From the NCBI RefSeq assembly GCF_032190615.1, contig NZ_JAVLAT010000002.1, positions 62,001 through 126,000 on the forward strand: a stretch of DNA of 64,000 nucleotides, read 5' to 3'. This document shows, one piece after another, positions 1 through 9,326 of this stretch. Under the pieces are notes generated by a model. That model was not told where the DNA came from. It searched no databases and saw only the letters and a program-made list of their open reading frames with translations. Within the stretch, counting starts at the first letter, position 1. Each line of letters begins with the position of its first letter. This stretch comes from Brucella pseudogrignonensis. GTDB lineage: Bacteria > Pseudomonadota > Alphaproteobacteria > Rhizobiales > Rhizobiaceae. The position numbers and the translations under genes were made by a program.

Positions 1-71
1 CCAGGCTGTAAAAGCACATCATCGAAAGTGAGAGCGAGCGCGCCGGTGGACGATTCCACGATTTTAGCCAT
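1..71 (-). CDS. guaB: IMP dehydrogenase GuaB, N-terminal fragment (cut by window edge)
   Basis: Reading the minus strand from an ATG at 71 gives 23 codons that begin MAKIVESSTGALAL and continue TFDDVLLQP, the conserved start of bacterial inosine-5'-monophosphate dehydrogenase (IMP to XMP, the committed step of GMP synthesis). An AAAGGAA ribosome-binding site lies just upstream of the ATG. The catalytic and CBS domains are outside the window. It is divergent from the ClC gene, and a strong hairpin lies in its leader at 107-144. Confidence 0.88.
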   Translation of the reverse strand, partial: MAKIVESSTGALALTFDDVLLQP

Positions 72-106
72 TGCCAATTCCTTTACCGGTTTTACTGAAT
101 GAGAAA

Positions 107-144
107 AGTCGCCTCCTCCGGAGATAAATCCGGGAGCTGCGACT
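107..144 (-). promoter_or_regulatory. Leader hairpin upstream of guaB, terminator-like
   Basis: On the minus strand the arms start with AGTCGC and end with GCGACT, enclose a second GC-rich pairing (CTCC/GGAG, CGGA/TCCG), and are followed by TTTTCT. It lies about 35 bases before the guaB start, in the untranslated leader. The form fits an intrinsic terminator or attenuator. Whether it controls guaB is inference; I do not recognise a named riboswitch. Confidence 0.4.
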
Positions 145-294
145 GGACTTCATTACGTGTTGAATTGGCACCGGCTGGTAACATGCTTATGACTGGTTGA
201 AAAGTCTTTTACGGACAAGTTTCAGTTACTCGCTATAATTTTTATGATAATTCGCTGAGCGTAATTATTTATAACGAGCCCAAAAGGGGCCAAA

Positions 295-1650
295 ATGCGA
301 AAATCATATCGACAGCTACCGCTTCTTCGCCGTTCTCAAGCAATGTGGATGAACCCGCGCTTATGGAAACCGCGTCTCGTATTCTGGTGCGGGGCTATTG
401 CGATAGGTTTGATCAGCGTTGCATTCGCCGAAGCTGCCGATATTGCTCAGGGCCTTTTCAAAAATCTTACGAACGGCACTGAAAGCACATGGCGCGCATG
501 GTTACCACTCATCATTACGCCGCTTGGCTTCATGCTTTGCTCATGGATTGCTATCACATGTTTCCCCGGTTCTGGCGGCAGCGGCATTCCACAAGCCATT
601 GCAGCACGACACCTCAACAACCCCGAAGACCGCTCTCTGTTACTGTCACTTAGAATTGCGTTCGGAAAAATCATTCTGACAATTGCCGGCCTTTTCTCAG
701 GCGCGTCCATCGGGCGGGAGGGACCAACCGTACAAGTTGGCGCTTCGATCATGTTGTTATCTGCCCGTATCGGCAGCATGGAACATGCGCGCGGTCTCAT
801 CCTCGCGGGCTCGGCTGCAGGGATCGCTGCGGCTTTCAACACGCCACTTGCAGGTATTGTCTTTGCTATTGAAGAAATGGGGCGCGCCTATGCCGCCCGC
901 ACCAATGGCCTTGTGCTCTCGGCAGTCATTCTCGCGGGTCTGGCCTCACTCGGACTTGTGGGAAATTATAACTATTTCGGCCTCACGACGGTTACAGTAG
1001 GAACGCATACGGACTGGATTCTGGTCGCAAGCTGCGGCGTGATTGGTGGTGCATTTGGGGCTGCTTTCAGTGCCGCTGCGCTCAACCTCACAAAGCGCGT
1101 AAGGCGCCGCGTACAAAAAGCACCGCTGCGCAGAACAGTCATGATAGCAGGCATGTGCGGTCTCGCTGTAGCCGTGATTGGCATTGCATCAGGCGGAGCA
1201 ACATTCGGCACAGGGTATGATCAGGCGCGCTCTGCGGTCGAAGGACTTTCGCTCCCGCCTTTCTATTTTATAGAGAAACTAGTGGCCGGTCTTCTTTCAA
1301 TGATCTCGGGCATTCCCGGTGGCATCTTTGCCCCTTCCCTCTCTGTGGGTGCAGGCCTTGGCAGCACCATAGGGCTAATACTAGGCACGAGCGCCAGCCT
1401 CGCCGCTATACTCGGCATGGCGGGCTATTTTGCAGGCGTTGTTCAGGCTCCGATGACAGCCTTTGTGATCATTCTGGAAATGACCGGCAACCACAACAAT
1501 GTAATTCCGCTGATGTGTGCGTCTATGCTCGGCTATGGAACCGCCCGACTGGTTTCTCATGAGCCACTTTATCATGCTCTTTCCCGCACTTTTGTCGCGG
1601 ACGTCTTGCGTCTTCGTCGTGCTCAAGAGAAAAATATTATTACGGATTGA
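295..1650 (+). CDS. ClC-family chloride channel / Cl-/H+ antiporter
   Basis: Integral inner-membrane protein of 451 residues, normal for a bacterial ClC without CBS domains. The three selectivity-filter signatures are present: GSGGSGIPQ at 92-100, GREGPT at 140-145 with the gating glutamate at E142, and GIPGGIFAP at 339-347. Hydrophobic segments run almost the whole length. The ATG at 295 follows AAAAGGGG. Proteins of this family exchange chloride for protons or conduct chloride, often in acid or osmotic stress; the exact ion specificity cannot be read from sequence. It is divergent from guaB and has no obvious partner. A TATAAT lies at 234-239. Confidence 0.93.
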   Translation: MRKSYRQLPLLRRSQAMWMNPRLWKPRLVFWCGAIAIGLISVAFAEAADIAQGLFKNLTNGTESTWRAWLPLIITPLGFMLCSWIAITCFPGSGGSGIPQAIAARHLNNPEDRSLLLSLRIAFGKIILTIAGLFSGASIGREGPTVQVGASIMLLSARIGSMEHARGLILAGSAAGIAAAFNTPLAGIVFAIEEMGRAYAARTNGLVLSAVILAGLASLGLVGNYNYFGLTTVTVGTHTDWILVASCGVIGGAFGAAFSAAALNLTKRVRRRVQKAPLRRTVMIAGMCGLAVAVIGIASGGATFGTGYDQARSAVEGLSLPPFYFIEKLVAGLLSMISGIPGGIFAPSLSVGAGLGSTIGLILGTSASLAAILGMAGYFAGVVQAPMTAFVIILEMTGNHNNVIPLMCASMLGYGTARLVSHEPLYHALSRTFVADVLRLRRAQEKNIITD

Positions 1651-1766
1651 AAGTCATCTTCGGGACCAAATACTTACAAGCAAATATTCAAAAAAAACAC
1701 TTGCAGGACTTACAACAATACCTTTCATTAGCCACCCAACATATAGGGTAATAAAAGGTAATCAAA

Positions 1767-2774
1767 ATGTTGGAACTGATGGGCGGAAGCATCACCGATG
1801 TACCAGGAATAAAGCTTGGGCATCACACACTTTCTAGACGCCCAACAGGATGCACGGTATTGCTCTGCGAAGAAGGTGCAGCAGCAGGTGTGGATGTGCG
1901 CGGCTCGGCACCGGGCACCCGGGAAACTGAACTGCTTGACCCTGTAAATCTTGTTGATCGGGTACATGCGATCCTGCTTTCAGGTGGCAGTGCATATGGT
2001 CTCGCTGCTGCAACGGGCGTCATGCGCTATCTCGAAGAGAATGATATCGGTTTTAAGATCGGCAAGGGAGTCGTCCCAATTGTTCCCGCCGCTGTGCTTA
2101 TGGATTTAGACGTTGGCGATTTTTCGGTCCGTCCAGACGACGAAGCGGGCTATCTCGCCTGCAAAGCAGCCCAAGCAGAAGCATCAGACGAAGGCAATAT
2201 CGGAGCAGGCGCAGGGGCTTCCGTCGGCAAAATGTTTGGCATGGAATACGCCATGAAAGGTGGCCTTGGCACCGCGAGCTATCAGGTGCCGGGCACAGAG
2301 ATCATTATTGGTGCCATTGTTGCCGTTAACGCCGTGGGCGACGTTTATGCACCCAACTCAGCACAAATCCTTGCTGGTGCGCGCAATGAAAACAGCAAGG
2401 GCTTCCGCAGTATCATGGAGGCAATAATGCAGGGCAAGAGCGTTATTCAATCGGCCGGCGCCAATACGACGATTGGCGCTATTGCAACCAATGTCCCATT
2501 CAACAAAGCCCAGCTGAAGAAAATCGCTGGCATGGCGCATGATGGCTTTGCACGAACGATTAACCCAATCCACACAATGTGGGATGGCGATACAATTTTT
2601 GCGCTCTCGACAGGCAAGGCTACCGGGGTTGAAGCTGACGTAACGGCAATCGGCGCAATTGCGGCAACCGTGATGGCGCAGGCCGTAGCGCGTGCGGTCG
2701 TGCATGCCGAAAGTCTGCCGGATCTCAATCTACCTGCACATCGAGACTATGTGCAGGTAGAAAGTTCTCGATAA
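1767..2774 (+). CDS. P1 family (S58, DmpA/NylC-like) self-processing peptidase
   Basis: The 335-residue protein has the layout of the Ntn-hydrolase-like P1/DmpA family: VTDVPG-like N-terminus (ITDVPGIKLGH), GGSAYGLAAATGVMRYLEE near residue 72, and NTTIGAIATN at 233-242. In NylC-type members the precursor cleaves itself between Asn and Thr, and the new N-terminal Thr is the nucleophile, so cleavage is predicted between N233 and T234. Relatives hydrolyse N-terminal amino acids, beta-aminopeptides or nylon oligomers; the substrate here is unknown. No signal peptide is seen, so it should be cytoplasmic. The ATG at 1767 follows AAAGG. Function beyond the family is not claimed. Confidence 0.88.
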   Translation: MLELMGGSITDVPGIKLGHHTLSRRPTGCTVLLCEEGAAAGVDVRGSAPGTRETELLDPVNLVDRVHAILLSGGSAYGLAAATGVMRYLEENDIGFKIGKGVVPIVPAAVLMDLDVGDFSVRPDDEAGYLACKAAQAEASDEGNIGAGAGASVGKMFGMEYAMKGGLGTASYQVPGTEIIIGAIVAVNAVGDVYAPNSAQILAGARNENSKGFRSIMEAIMQGKSVIQSAGANTTIGAIATNVPFNKAQLKKIAGMAHDGFARTINPIHTMWDGDTIFALSTGKATGVEADVTAIGAIAATVMAQAVARAVVHAESLPDLNLPAHRDYVQVESSR

Positions 2775-2874
2775 CCACATAAACATGCAACGATTGAAAC
2801 GATCTCGAATATACGCGATAGGAAAGGTCGCAGCAGATTAATATTCATTTCAAAAAAATAGGTTTGAATACGAC

Positions 2875-4305
2875 ATGACAGGCAATTCTCTCAAATTCGG
2901 CACAAGCGGCCTTCGGGGTCTTGCAACCGAGCTTAACGGATTGCCCGCCTATGCATATTCACTGGCGTTCGTTGAAATGTTACGGGCACGCGGCGGACTG
3001 AATACAGGCGATCGTGTTTTTGTCGGGCAGGATTTGCGACCTTCAAGCCCGGATATTGCAGCCCTTGCAATGGGCGCTATCGAAGATGCAGGCTTGACAC
3101 CGGTTAATTGCGGCGTGCTGCCGACACCGGCTCTGAGCTATTTTGCTATGGCACAGCAAGCACCCTGCATTATGATCACGGGCAGCCATATCCCTGATGA
3201 TCGCAATGGTCTCAAATTTTATCGTGCCGACGGTGAAATCGACAAGGAAGACGAGGCGGCAATCAGTGCCGCCTTCGCCGCCCTGCCCGATGATATTGTT
3301 GTACGCAAAGCTGAGAATTTGCCAACAAGCGATCAAGCAATCAACGCCTATGCCGAGCGCTATATTAAGCTATTCGGTGCAAACAGCCTCGCAGGTTTGA
3401 AAGTTGGTGTCTATCAGCACTCGTCTGTAGCGCGCGATCTTCTCAAGGAAGTTTTAAGCGCTCTGGGTGCAGAAACAACTGCACTGGGTCGTTCGGATGT
3501 GTTTGTTCCGGTCGATACTGAAGCGCTGCGACCGGAAGATATATCGCTTCTCGCTCAATGGGCGGGCGAGAGTCACTTCGATGCTATCGTCTCAACCGAT
3601 GGCGATGCGGATCGTCCGCTTATTGCCGATGAAAATGGGCAATTTGTACGCGGGGACCTCGTCGGTGCCATTACGGCAGCCTGGGCTGACGCAGACACCA
3701 TCGTAACACCTGTCACCTCAAATACAGCACTGGAGGAATGCGGAAAATTTGCCAGCGTCTTGCGGACCCGCGTCGGTTCACCCTATGTGATTGCGGGGAT
3801 GCAACAAGCTCTGAGCAAAAATGCCAGCAGTGTCGTTGGTTTTGAAGCCAATGGCGGTGTGCTGCTTGGAAGCACCATTGAGAAGAACGGACATGAACTC
3901 TCTGCGTTGCCGACCCGAGATGCGCTGCTGCCAATTCTCGCTTGCCTTAGCACGATCAAGGAAACGCAAAAGCCGCTCTCTGAAATTGCCCGAAACTATG
4001 GCTTTCGAATTGCCTTAAGCGACCGCTTGCAAAACGTCGCACAAGAAAAAACTGCTGCTTTTCTTTCTGTCATCACACAAGAAGAAGCGCGCTTGCGCCT
4101 GTTTCCTTTAACAGACGCGATTATTCGTTTGGAAACAATCGATGGTGTGAAACTGTTTTTTGCATCAGGCAATGCTGTGCATTATCGTGCATCAGGAAAT
4201 GCGCCAGAACTTCGTTGTTACGTCGAAGCCGCCACTCGAGAACAGGCCGCAGAACTATTGACCATGGGACTTGAAGTCGCCCGCACAGTTACAAAGGAAG
4301 CTTGA
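2875..4305 (+). CDS. manB: Phosphomannomutase (LPS-core type ManB)
   Basis: Converts mannose 6-phosphate to mannose 1-phosphate for GDP-mannose and LPS synthesis. The alpha-D-phosphohexomutase pattern is clear in 476 residues: TSGLRG at 10-15, the phosphoserine loop TGSHIPDDRNG with the active serine at S104 (the usual form is TASHNP), the Mg loop DGDADRP at 242-248, and the sugar loop GFEANGG near 322. The C-terminal phosphate-binding domain carries RASGNAPELR. It sits 5 bases before manC, so the two are one operon. In Brucella a manB-manC pair of this kind (manBcore, manCcore) supplies mannose to the LPS core; assignment to core rather than O-chain is from recall. Confidence 0.93.
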   Translation: MTGNSLKFGTSGLRGLATELNGLPAYAYSLAFVEMLRARGGLNTGDRVFVGQDLRPSSPDIAALAMGAIEDAGLTPVNCGVLPTPALSYFAMAQQAPCIMITGSHIPDDRNGLKFYRADGEIDKEDEAAISAAFAALPDDIVVRKAENLPTSDQAINAYAERYIKLFGANSLAGLKVGVYQHSSVARDLLKEVLSALGAETTALGRSDVFVPVDTEALRPEDISLLAQWAGESHFDAIVSTDGDADRPLIADENGQFVRGDLVGAITAAWADADTIVTPVTSNTALEECGKFASVLRTRVGSPYVIAGMQQALSKNASSVVGFEANGGVLLGSTIEKNGHELSALPTRDALLPILACLSTIKETQKPLSEIARNYGFRIALSDRLQNVAQEKTAAFLSVITQEEARLRLFPLTDAIIRLETIDGVKLFFASGNAVHYRASGNAPELRCYVEAATREQAAELLTMGLEVARTVTKEA

Positions 4306-4310
4306 GAAAA

Positions 4311-5726
4311 ATGAGCTTAATTCCAGTTATTATCAGCGGCGGTTCAGGTTCACGACTTTGGCCATTATCGCGTGACGCACACCCGAAGCCGTTCATCGAG
4401 TTGCCTGACGGCGGCACGCTTATTGGCAAAACCTATGCGCGCGCGTCGCATCTTGCAGGTGTCGAACAAATCCTGACCGTCACAAACCGCGACTTTCTGT
4501 TTTTAACGCTTGATGCCTATGCCGCAGCCAATGCACGCAAACTGGAAAACACATTCCTGCTGGAGCCACTTGGTCGCGATACCGCACCTGCTGTCGCACT
4601 CGCAGCCCTACAGGCCGCTGCAGCTTACGGCGAAAACGCTGTTTTGCTCGTCATGCCTGCTGATCATTTGATCGAAGACGAGCGGGCATTTGCAGAAGCC
4701 GTCAGCAAAGCCAATGCGATTGCTGAGACTGGCCGCATAGTAACATTCGGCATCGTACCAGATCGACCAGAAACAGGCTTTGGTTATATTGAGGTCGATG
4801 GCTCTGATGTGCTTCGCTTTGTCGAAAAGCCGGATGCAGTAACAGCCCAGGCTTATGTTGATGGTGGTCGCCATTACTGGAACTCAGGCATGTTCTGCTT
4901 CCAGGCTGCGACCATGATCACCGCAATGCAGCTTCATGCGCCGGAAGTTCTGGCTGGTGCAAAAGCGGCCCTCGATGCCGCGCGCCGCGGCAACAATGGC
5001 GAAACCAAAACCTTAGAAATTGCCAAAGATGCCTTTGCTGCAACTCCAGCTATTTCCATCGACTACGCCGTGATGGAAAAGGCACAGAACATTGCGTGTA
5101 TTCCCGTTTCTTGTGGCTGGTCTGATATTGGCTCGTGGGCTGCAATGGCCGATCTTATCCCAGCGGATGTTGAAGGCAATCGACTGCGTGGTGAAACCGT
5201 TCTCGAAGACACAACCGATAGCTTTGTTCTTTCTGAAACCCGGCTTGTAAGCCTTGTCGGTGTTCATGATCTTTTGGTCGTCGATACACCGGATGCCCTT
5301 CTCGTCGCCCATCGTGACAAGGCGCAAGACGTTCGTAAAGTGTTCAACAAGCTGCGTGCGCAGGGTCATGAAGCAGCAAAACTGCATCGCACGGCACACC
5401 GCCCTTGGGGTACCTATACCGTGCTTGAAGAAGGCGATGGCTTCAAGATCAAGCGTATTGAAGTGAAACCCGGCAGCCGTCTCAGCCTTCAAGCGCATCA
5501 CCATCGTTCAGAACATTGGATCGTGGTTTCTGGAACAGCCAAGGTGGTCAATGGCGAGCGCGAAATCCTGCTCACCAACAACCAGTCCACCTATATTCCC
5601 TGCGGCTTCAAACATCGTCTGGAAAATCCAGGTATTCTGCCACTCGTTCTGATCGAAGTGCAGAGCGGCGAATATCTCGGTGAAGACGACATTGTTCGCT
5701 TCGACGATATTTATGGACGCAGCTGA
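4311..5726 (+). CDS. manC: Mannose-1-phosphate guanylyltransferase / mannose-6-phosphate isomerase
   Basis: Bifunctional enzyme making GDP-mannose. The N-terminal nucleotidyltransferase domain opens with IISGGSGSRLWPLSR followed by HPKPF, the GTP and sugar-phosphate binding signature, and has FVEKP near residue 168. The C-terminal cupin (from about 362) has HRPWGTY and the metal-site stretch HHHRSEHW typical of type II phosphomannose isomerase. I start at ATG 4311 (471 residues) rather than the in-frame TTG at 4302, because GGAAG sits 10 bases before the ATG but only a few before the TTG. Coupled to manB; GDP-mannose goes to LPS glycosyltransferases elsewhere. Confidence 0.94.
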   Translation: MSLIPVIISGGSGSRLWPLSRDAHPKPFIELPDGGTLIGKTYARASHLAGVEQILTVTNRDFLFLTLDAYAAANARKLENTFLLEPLGRDTAPAVALAALQAAAAYGENAVLLVMPADHLIEDERAFAEAVSKANAIAETGRIVTFGIVPDRPETGFGYIEVDGSDVLRFVEKPDAVTAQAYVDGGRHYWNSGMFCFQAATMITAMQLHAPEVLAGAKAALDAARRGNNGETKTLEIAKDAFAATPAISIDYAVMEKAQNIACIPVSCGWSDIGSWAAMADLIPADVEGNRLRGETVLEDTTDSFVLSETRLVSLVGVHDLLVVDTPDALLVAHRDKAQDVRKVFNKLRAQGHEAAKLHRTAHRPWGTYTVLEEGDGFKIKRIEVKPGSRLSLQAHHHRSEHWIVVSGTAKVVNGEREILLTNNQSTYIPCGFKHRLENPGILPLVLIEVQSGEYLGEDDIVRFDDIYGRS

Positions 5727-5783
5727 TCGTCATGACGACGAATTAGCGGTTCTTCGCATAAGCGAATCCGCTATAATCGCATC

Positions 5784-7643
5784 ATGACGATCCAGCACTT
5801 AAGCGAAACTATTATCAACCAGATCGCGGCTGGCGAGGTGATTGAACGCCCCGCCAGTGTGATCAAGGAACTTGTCGAAAACGCTATCGATGCGGGCGCA
5901 ACCCGCATTGAAGTCGTGACCGCTGGTGGTGGCAAAACACTGCTGCGCGTGACCGATAATGGTTCTGGCATTCCATCGAACGAACTTTCGCTTGCCGTTT
6001 CGCGTCATTGCACCTCGAAACTCACCGACGATGTGAACGATATTCGCGCGCTTGGTTTTCGCGGTGAGGCATTGCCGTCGATTGGTTCAGTTTCAAAGCT
6101 ATCGCTCAAGTCCCGCCCGCAAGATGCAGAGTCCGGCTTTGAAGTGACAGTGAGTGGCGGGCATCTCGAAGGCCCTCGTCCCGCAGCGCTTAATCGCGGT
6201 ACGATTGCCGAAGTGCGTGATCTTTTCTACGCGACCCCAGCTCGTCTCAAATTCATGAAGACCGACCGCGCAGAAGCGACTGCGATTACCGATGTGATTA
6301 AACGAGTCGCTATAGCTTTTCCTCATGTGCGTTTTTCGCTCGCAGGCACCGACCGCACCCCGCTTGAACTGCCTGCGACGGGAACAGGCGTCGATGCAAC
6401 GTTAGAACGTATCGGACAGATCCTTGGCAAGGAATTCTCGGATAATGCGCTGCATATTGATGCCGAACGTGACGGTGTTCGACTGGCAGGTTTTGCTGGC
6501 ATCCCGTCATTTAATCGCGGCAATGCATTACACCAATTTGCCTATGTGAATGGCCGCCCCATCCGAGACAAACAGATATTTGGCGCATTGCGCGGTGCTT
6601 ACGCCGATGTGATTGCCAGAGATCGGCATCCGGTTGCTGTGCTGTTTTTGACAATTGATCCGGCATTGGTCGATGTGAATGTGCATCCAGCAAAGGCAGA
6701 TGTGCGCTTCCGCGATCCCGGTCTGGTGCGTGGCTTAATCGTTGGATCGATCAAACAGGCGCTGGCACAATCCGGCATTCGTCCTGCAACCAGTGGCGCT
6801 GAAGCAATGTTACAGGCGTTTCGCGCTGAAGGGTTCAGCCCACGTCCCGCCGCGCAGAATTATGCCACACATAACTGGCGCACTGCCGCCCCAGCCCCAC
6901 GCAGTGAGTGGTCGCCACAAACAGCCCACCCGGCACATAAGCCACTCGATTTTGATCATGTTCCGGCATTTCGCGAAGACGAACAGGCTACGATTTCAAG
7001 GTTTGCAGCGCCTGCTGCCGACGCGCGCGCCACAATCGCGGACGCCCCGGTTGAGCTGATGCAGAAGCCGCTCGGCGCTGCTCGCGCGCAAGTCCACGAA
7101 AATTACATCGTCGCCCAAACGGAAGACAGTCTCGTCATTGTCGATCAGCACGCGGCCCATGAACGGCTCGTCTATGAGGCGTTGAAGAATGCGCTGCACT
7201 CGCGTCCGATCCCCGGACAGATGTTGCTAATTCCCGAGATCGTCGATCTGTCCGAAGAAGATGCCGAGCGGCTTGCCGCCCATGCCGAAACTCTCGCGCG
7301 TTTCGGTCTTGGGATCGAACAATTTGGTCCCGGCGCAATTGCCGTTCGTGAAACGCCTGCGATGCTGGGTGAGATGAATGTGCAGCAACTGATCCGCGAT
7401 CTGGCCGATGAGGTTGCTGACCATGATACGTCCGATGGACTGAAGGCCATGCTCAATCATGTTGCTGCGACGATGGCATGTCATGGCTCGGTTCGTTCTG
7501 GTCGCCGCCTGAAACCGGAAGAAATGAACGCTCTCTTGCGCGATATGGAAGCAACTCCGGGCTCTGGAACATGTAACCACGGCCGTCCAACATATATCGA
7601 ACTGAAGCTTACTGATATTGAACGCTTGTTCGGAAGGCGCTAG
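5784..7643 (+). CDS. mutL: DNA mismatch repair protein MutL with endonuclease motif
   Basis: Links MutS mismatch recognition to strand removal. The N-terminal GHKL ATPase has [10 protein letters not shown] at 30-39 (catalytic E32), DNGSGIP and [13 protein letters not shown] variable linker rich in Ala, Pro and Arg spans about 335-430. The C-terminal dimer domain carries [12 protein letters not shown] at 454-465, which fits the DQHA(X)2E(X)4E metal-dependent nicking motif, plus ACHGSVRSG and CNHGRPT near the end. The motif means this MutL should nick DNA itself, as expected in bacteria without MutH. Length 619 is normal. A palindromic repeat starts right after the stop. Confidence 0.96.
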   Translation: MTIQHLSETIINQIAAGEVIERPASVIKELVENAIDAGATRIEVVTAGGGKTLLRVTDNGSGIPSNELSLAVSRHCTSKLTDDVNDIRALGFRGEALPSIGSVSKLSLKSRPQDAESGFEVTVSGGHLEGPRPAALNRGTIAEVRDLFYATPARLKFMKTDRAEATAITDVIKRVAIAFPHVRFSLAGTDRTPLELPATGTGVDATLERIGQILGKEFSDNALHIDAERDGVRLAGFAGIPSFNRGNALHQFAYVNGRPIRDKQIFGALRGAYADVIARDRHPVAVLFLTIDPALVDVNVHPAKADVRFRDPGLVRGLIVGSIKQALAQSGIRPATSGAEAMLQAFRAEGFSPRPAAQNYATHNWRTAAPAPRSEWSPQTAHPAHKPLDFDHVPAFREDEQATISRFAAPAADARATIADAPVELMQKPLGAARAQVHENYIVAQTEDSLVIVDQHAAHERLVYEALKNALHSRPIPGQMLLIPEIVDLSEEDAERLAAHAETLARFGLGIEQFGPGAIAVRETPAMLGEMNVQQLIRDLADEVADHDTSDGLKAMLNHVAATMACHGSVRSGRRLKPEEMNALLRDMEATPGSGTCNHGRPTYIELKLTDIERLFGRR

Positions 7644-7644
7644 A

Positions 7645-7689
7645 GCATGTCACGGAAAAGTGGGAACCGGTTTTCCGATACTGACATGC
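7645..7689. repeat. Short palindromic intergenic repeat (family A, copy 1)
   Basis: Outer arms GCATGTC and GACATGC enclose the core GGAAAAGTGGGAACCGG then TTTTCCGA. The same unit recurs at 55951-55995, and a related core occurs at 17410, 27270 and 44569. It can fold as a cruciform or RNA hairpin. Small repeats of this form are scattered between genes in Rhizobiales genomes. Confidence 0.8.
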
Positions 7690-7764
7690 GTAAAAAAAAC
7701 GATTAAAGCGTGTAGTATAAATACGATATGCTTTAAGACTTTTCTTGCATCAGGGAATTACACA

Positions 7765-8001
7765 ATGAACAAATTTGAATCACCGCGCTCTTCCGAAGCT
7801 GTCCTGCGCTATCTTGATGGCGATTTTGAAATCATCAAACACGGCTCTTACGTGGTTTGTGCAGTATCGGCGTCTCAGATTCCGCTGGATGAGCTGAAAT
7901 ACTGGAGCGTTGCGCGACAGGAAGCCTATGCGTCCGGTCTTATTTCCTATGAGCGTGAGCTGGCACTCAATCCTGAGCTGCGCAGCCGCAAAAAAAGCTA
8001 A
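7765..8001 (+). CDS. DUF2093 family small protein
   Basis: A 78-residue protein starting at ATG 7765 behind AGGGAA, beginning MNKFESPRSSEAVLRYLDGD and ending in a basic RSRKKS tail. I recognise it as the alphaproteobacterial DUF2093 family, small soluble proteins of unknown role. The longer frame opening at 7618 overlaps mutL and has no ribosome-binding site, so the internal ATG is preferred. It stands between mutL and a bidirectional terminator; transcription may be separate because a repeat unit lies in the 121-base gap. Confidence 0.8.
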   Translation: MNKFESPRSSEAVLRYLDGDFEIIKHGSYVVCAVSASQIPLDELKYWSVARQEAYASGLISYERELALNPELRSRKKS

Positions 8002-8122
8002 TATCGCAGACAATCATCAGCGACTTATAAAAACATATTTCATAAGCCTACTCCGGGTATCACGTGGCCTCGCAGGTGCGACTTCTGGACCGGTCATAAA
8101 AATAGCGCTGAACATAATTGAT

Positions 8123-8155
8123 AAAAAACGGTGGGATAATCTCCCACCGTTTTTT
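8123..8155. terminator. Bidirectional terminator between the DUF2093 gene and glnII
   Basis: A perfect stem with arms ACGGTGGGA / TCCCACCGT extended by A6 and T6 runs, five-base loop TAATC. It works on both strands and separates two convergent genes. Confidence 0.9.
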
Positions 8156-8182
8156 ACATAATAACGCCCGACTTTTCAGAAG

Positions 8183-9223
8183 TTAGGCGGCCAGCGACTC
8201 GTTTTCTTCAGTTGGAACTTCCGAGATTGTCTTCAGAACCTGTGAAGCGATCTGGTATGGGCAGCCCTGCGAGTTTGGACGACGGTCTTCGAGATAGCCC
8301 TTGTAACCATTCTGAACAAAGGAATGTGGAACACGGATCGATGCGCCGCGATCAGCAACACCATAGGAGAACTTGTTCCAAGGAGCTGTTTCGTGCTTGC
8401 CAGTCAAACGCATGTGATTGTCTGGACCGTAAACTTCGATGTGCTCCTGAAGGTTCTTTTCGAACTGCGCCATAAGTGCTTCGAAATAGGCTTTACCACC
8501 AACTTCGCGCATAAATTTGGTCGAAAAATTGCAGTGCATTCCCGAACCGTTCCAGTCGGTATCACCGAGCGGCTTACAATGAAATTCAATATCAATTTCA
8601 TACTGTTCGCAAAGACGGAGCAACAAATAGCGAGCGATCCAAATCTGATCGGCAGCGCTTCTTGAGCCTTTACCGAACACCTGAAATTCCCACTGGCCCT
8701 TTGCCACTTCAGCATTGATACCTTCGTGATTAATACCTGCAGCCAAACAAAGATCCAGATGCTCTTCCACAATCCTACGAGCGATAGAGCCGACATTCTT
8801 GTAGCCCACACCTGTGTAGTATGGACCCTGTGGTGCTGGATAGCCCTGTTCAGGGAAACCGAGCGGACGGCCGTTTTCGTAGAAGAAATACTCCTGCTCA
8901 AAACCAAACCATGCATCCGCATCATCGAGAATTGTTGCGCGGCTATTAGACGGATGCGGTGTAACGCCATCTGGCATCATCACTTCGCACATCACAAGCG
9001 CACCATTCGTTCGTGCTGGATCTGGATAGATAGCGACTGGCTTCAATACGCAATCCGAGCTACGGCCCTCTGCCTGCATTGTTGATGAGCCATCAAAACC
9101 CCAAAGCGGAAGCTGCTCAAGAACAGGAAAGGCGTCAAACTCTTTAACCTGTGTTTTGCCACGCAAGTTAGGAGTTGGAGTGTAGCCATCGAGCCAGATA
9201 TATTCGAGCTTAAATTTTGTCAT
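8183..9223 (-). CDS. glnII: Glutamine synthetase type II (eukaryote-like)
   Basis: ATP-dependent ligation of ammonia to glutamate in the cytoplasm. At 346 residues and with LEYIWLDGY, WGFDGSSTMQAEG, FGFEQEYFFY, GINAEVAKGQWEFQ and NGSGMHCNFSTK it is the octa/decameric GSII type, not the 470-residue GlnA. GSII lacks the adenylylation site, so control is at transcription. A textbook sigma-54 element at 9311-9326, 88 bases before the start, supports NtrC-dependent expression under nitrogen limitation. Many rhizobia and Brucella carry this gene in addition to GlnA. Convergent with the DUF2093 gene, divergent from the photolyase. Confidence 0.95.
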   Translation of the reverse strand: MTKFKLEYIWLDGYTPTPNLRGKTQVKEFDAFPVLEQLPLWGFDGSSTMQAEGRSSDCVLKPVAIYPDPARTNGALVMCEVMMPDGVTPHPSNSRATILDDADAWFGFEQEYFFYENGRPLGFPEQGYPAPQGPYYTGVGYKNVGSIARRIVEEHLDLCLAAGINHEGINAEVAKGQWEFQVFGKGSRSAADQIWIARYLLLRLCEQYEIDIEFHCKPLGDTDWNGSGMHCNFSTKFMREVGGKAYFEALMAQFEKNLQEHIEVYGPDNHMRLTGKHETAPWNKFSYGVADRGASIRVPHSFVQNGYKGYLEDRRPNSQGCPYQIASQVLKTISEVPTEENESLAA

Positions 9224-9310
9224 CGCCTAGTCTCTTTTGTTCTGCGTAATCAACCAACTGCGGACACATCACACTCTTGGAATGCAAATAGTCGCGCTTA
9301 AAAAGATAAA

Positions 9311-9326
9311 AGCAATTTGCGTGCCA
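9311..9326 (-). promoter_or_regulatory. Sigma-54 (RpoN) promoter of glnII
   Basis: On the minus strand the sequence is TGGCACGCAAATTGCT, an exact match to the TGGCACG-N4-TTGC[AT] -24/-12 consensus. It points at glnII, with transcription expected near position 9300. NtrC enhancer sites (TGCAC-N5-7-GTGCA type) would be expected upstream; I could not pick a convincing pair by eye. Confidence 0.85.

Noticed and set aside
2875..4305. Call of phosphoglucosamine mutase GlmM instead of ManB
   Set aside because: The direct overlap-type pairing with manC and the 476-residue form with TGSHIP favour phosphomannomutase.
7618..7764. Extended start for the DUF2093 gene
   Set aside because: It would overlap mutL and translate a repeat unit; ATG 7765 has a proper ribosome-binding site.
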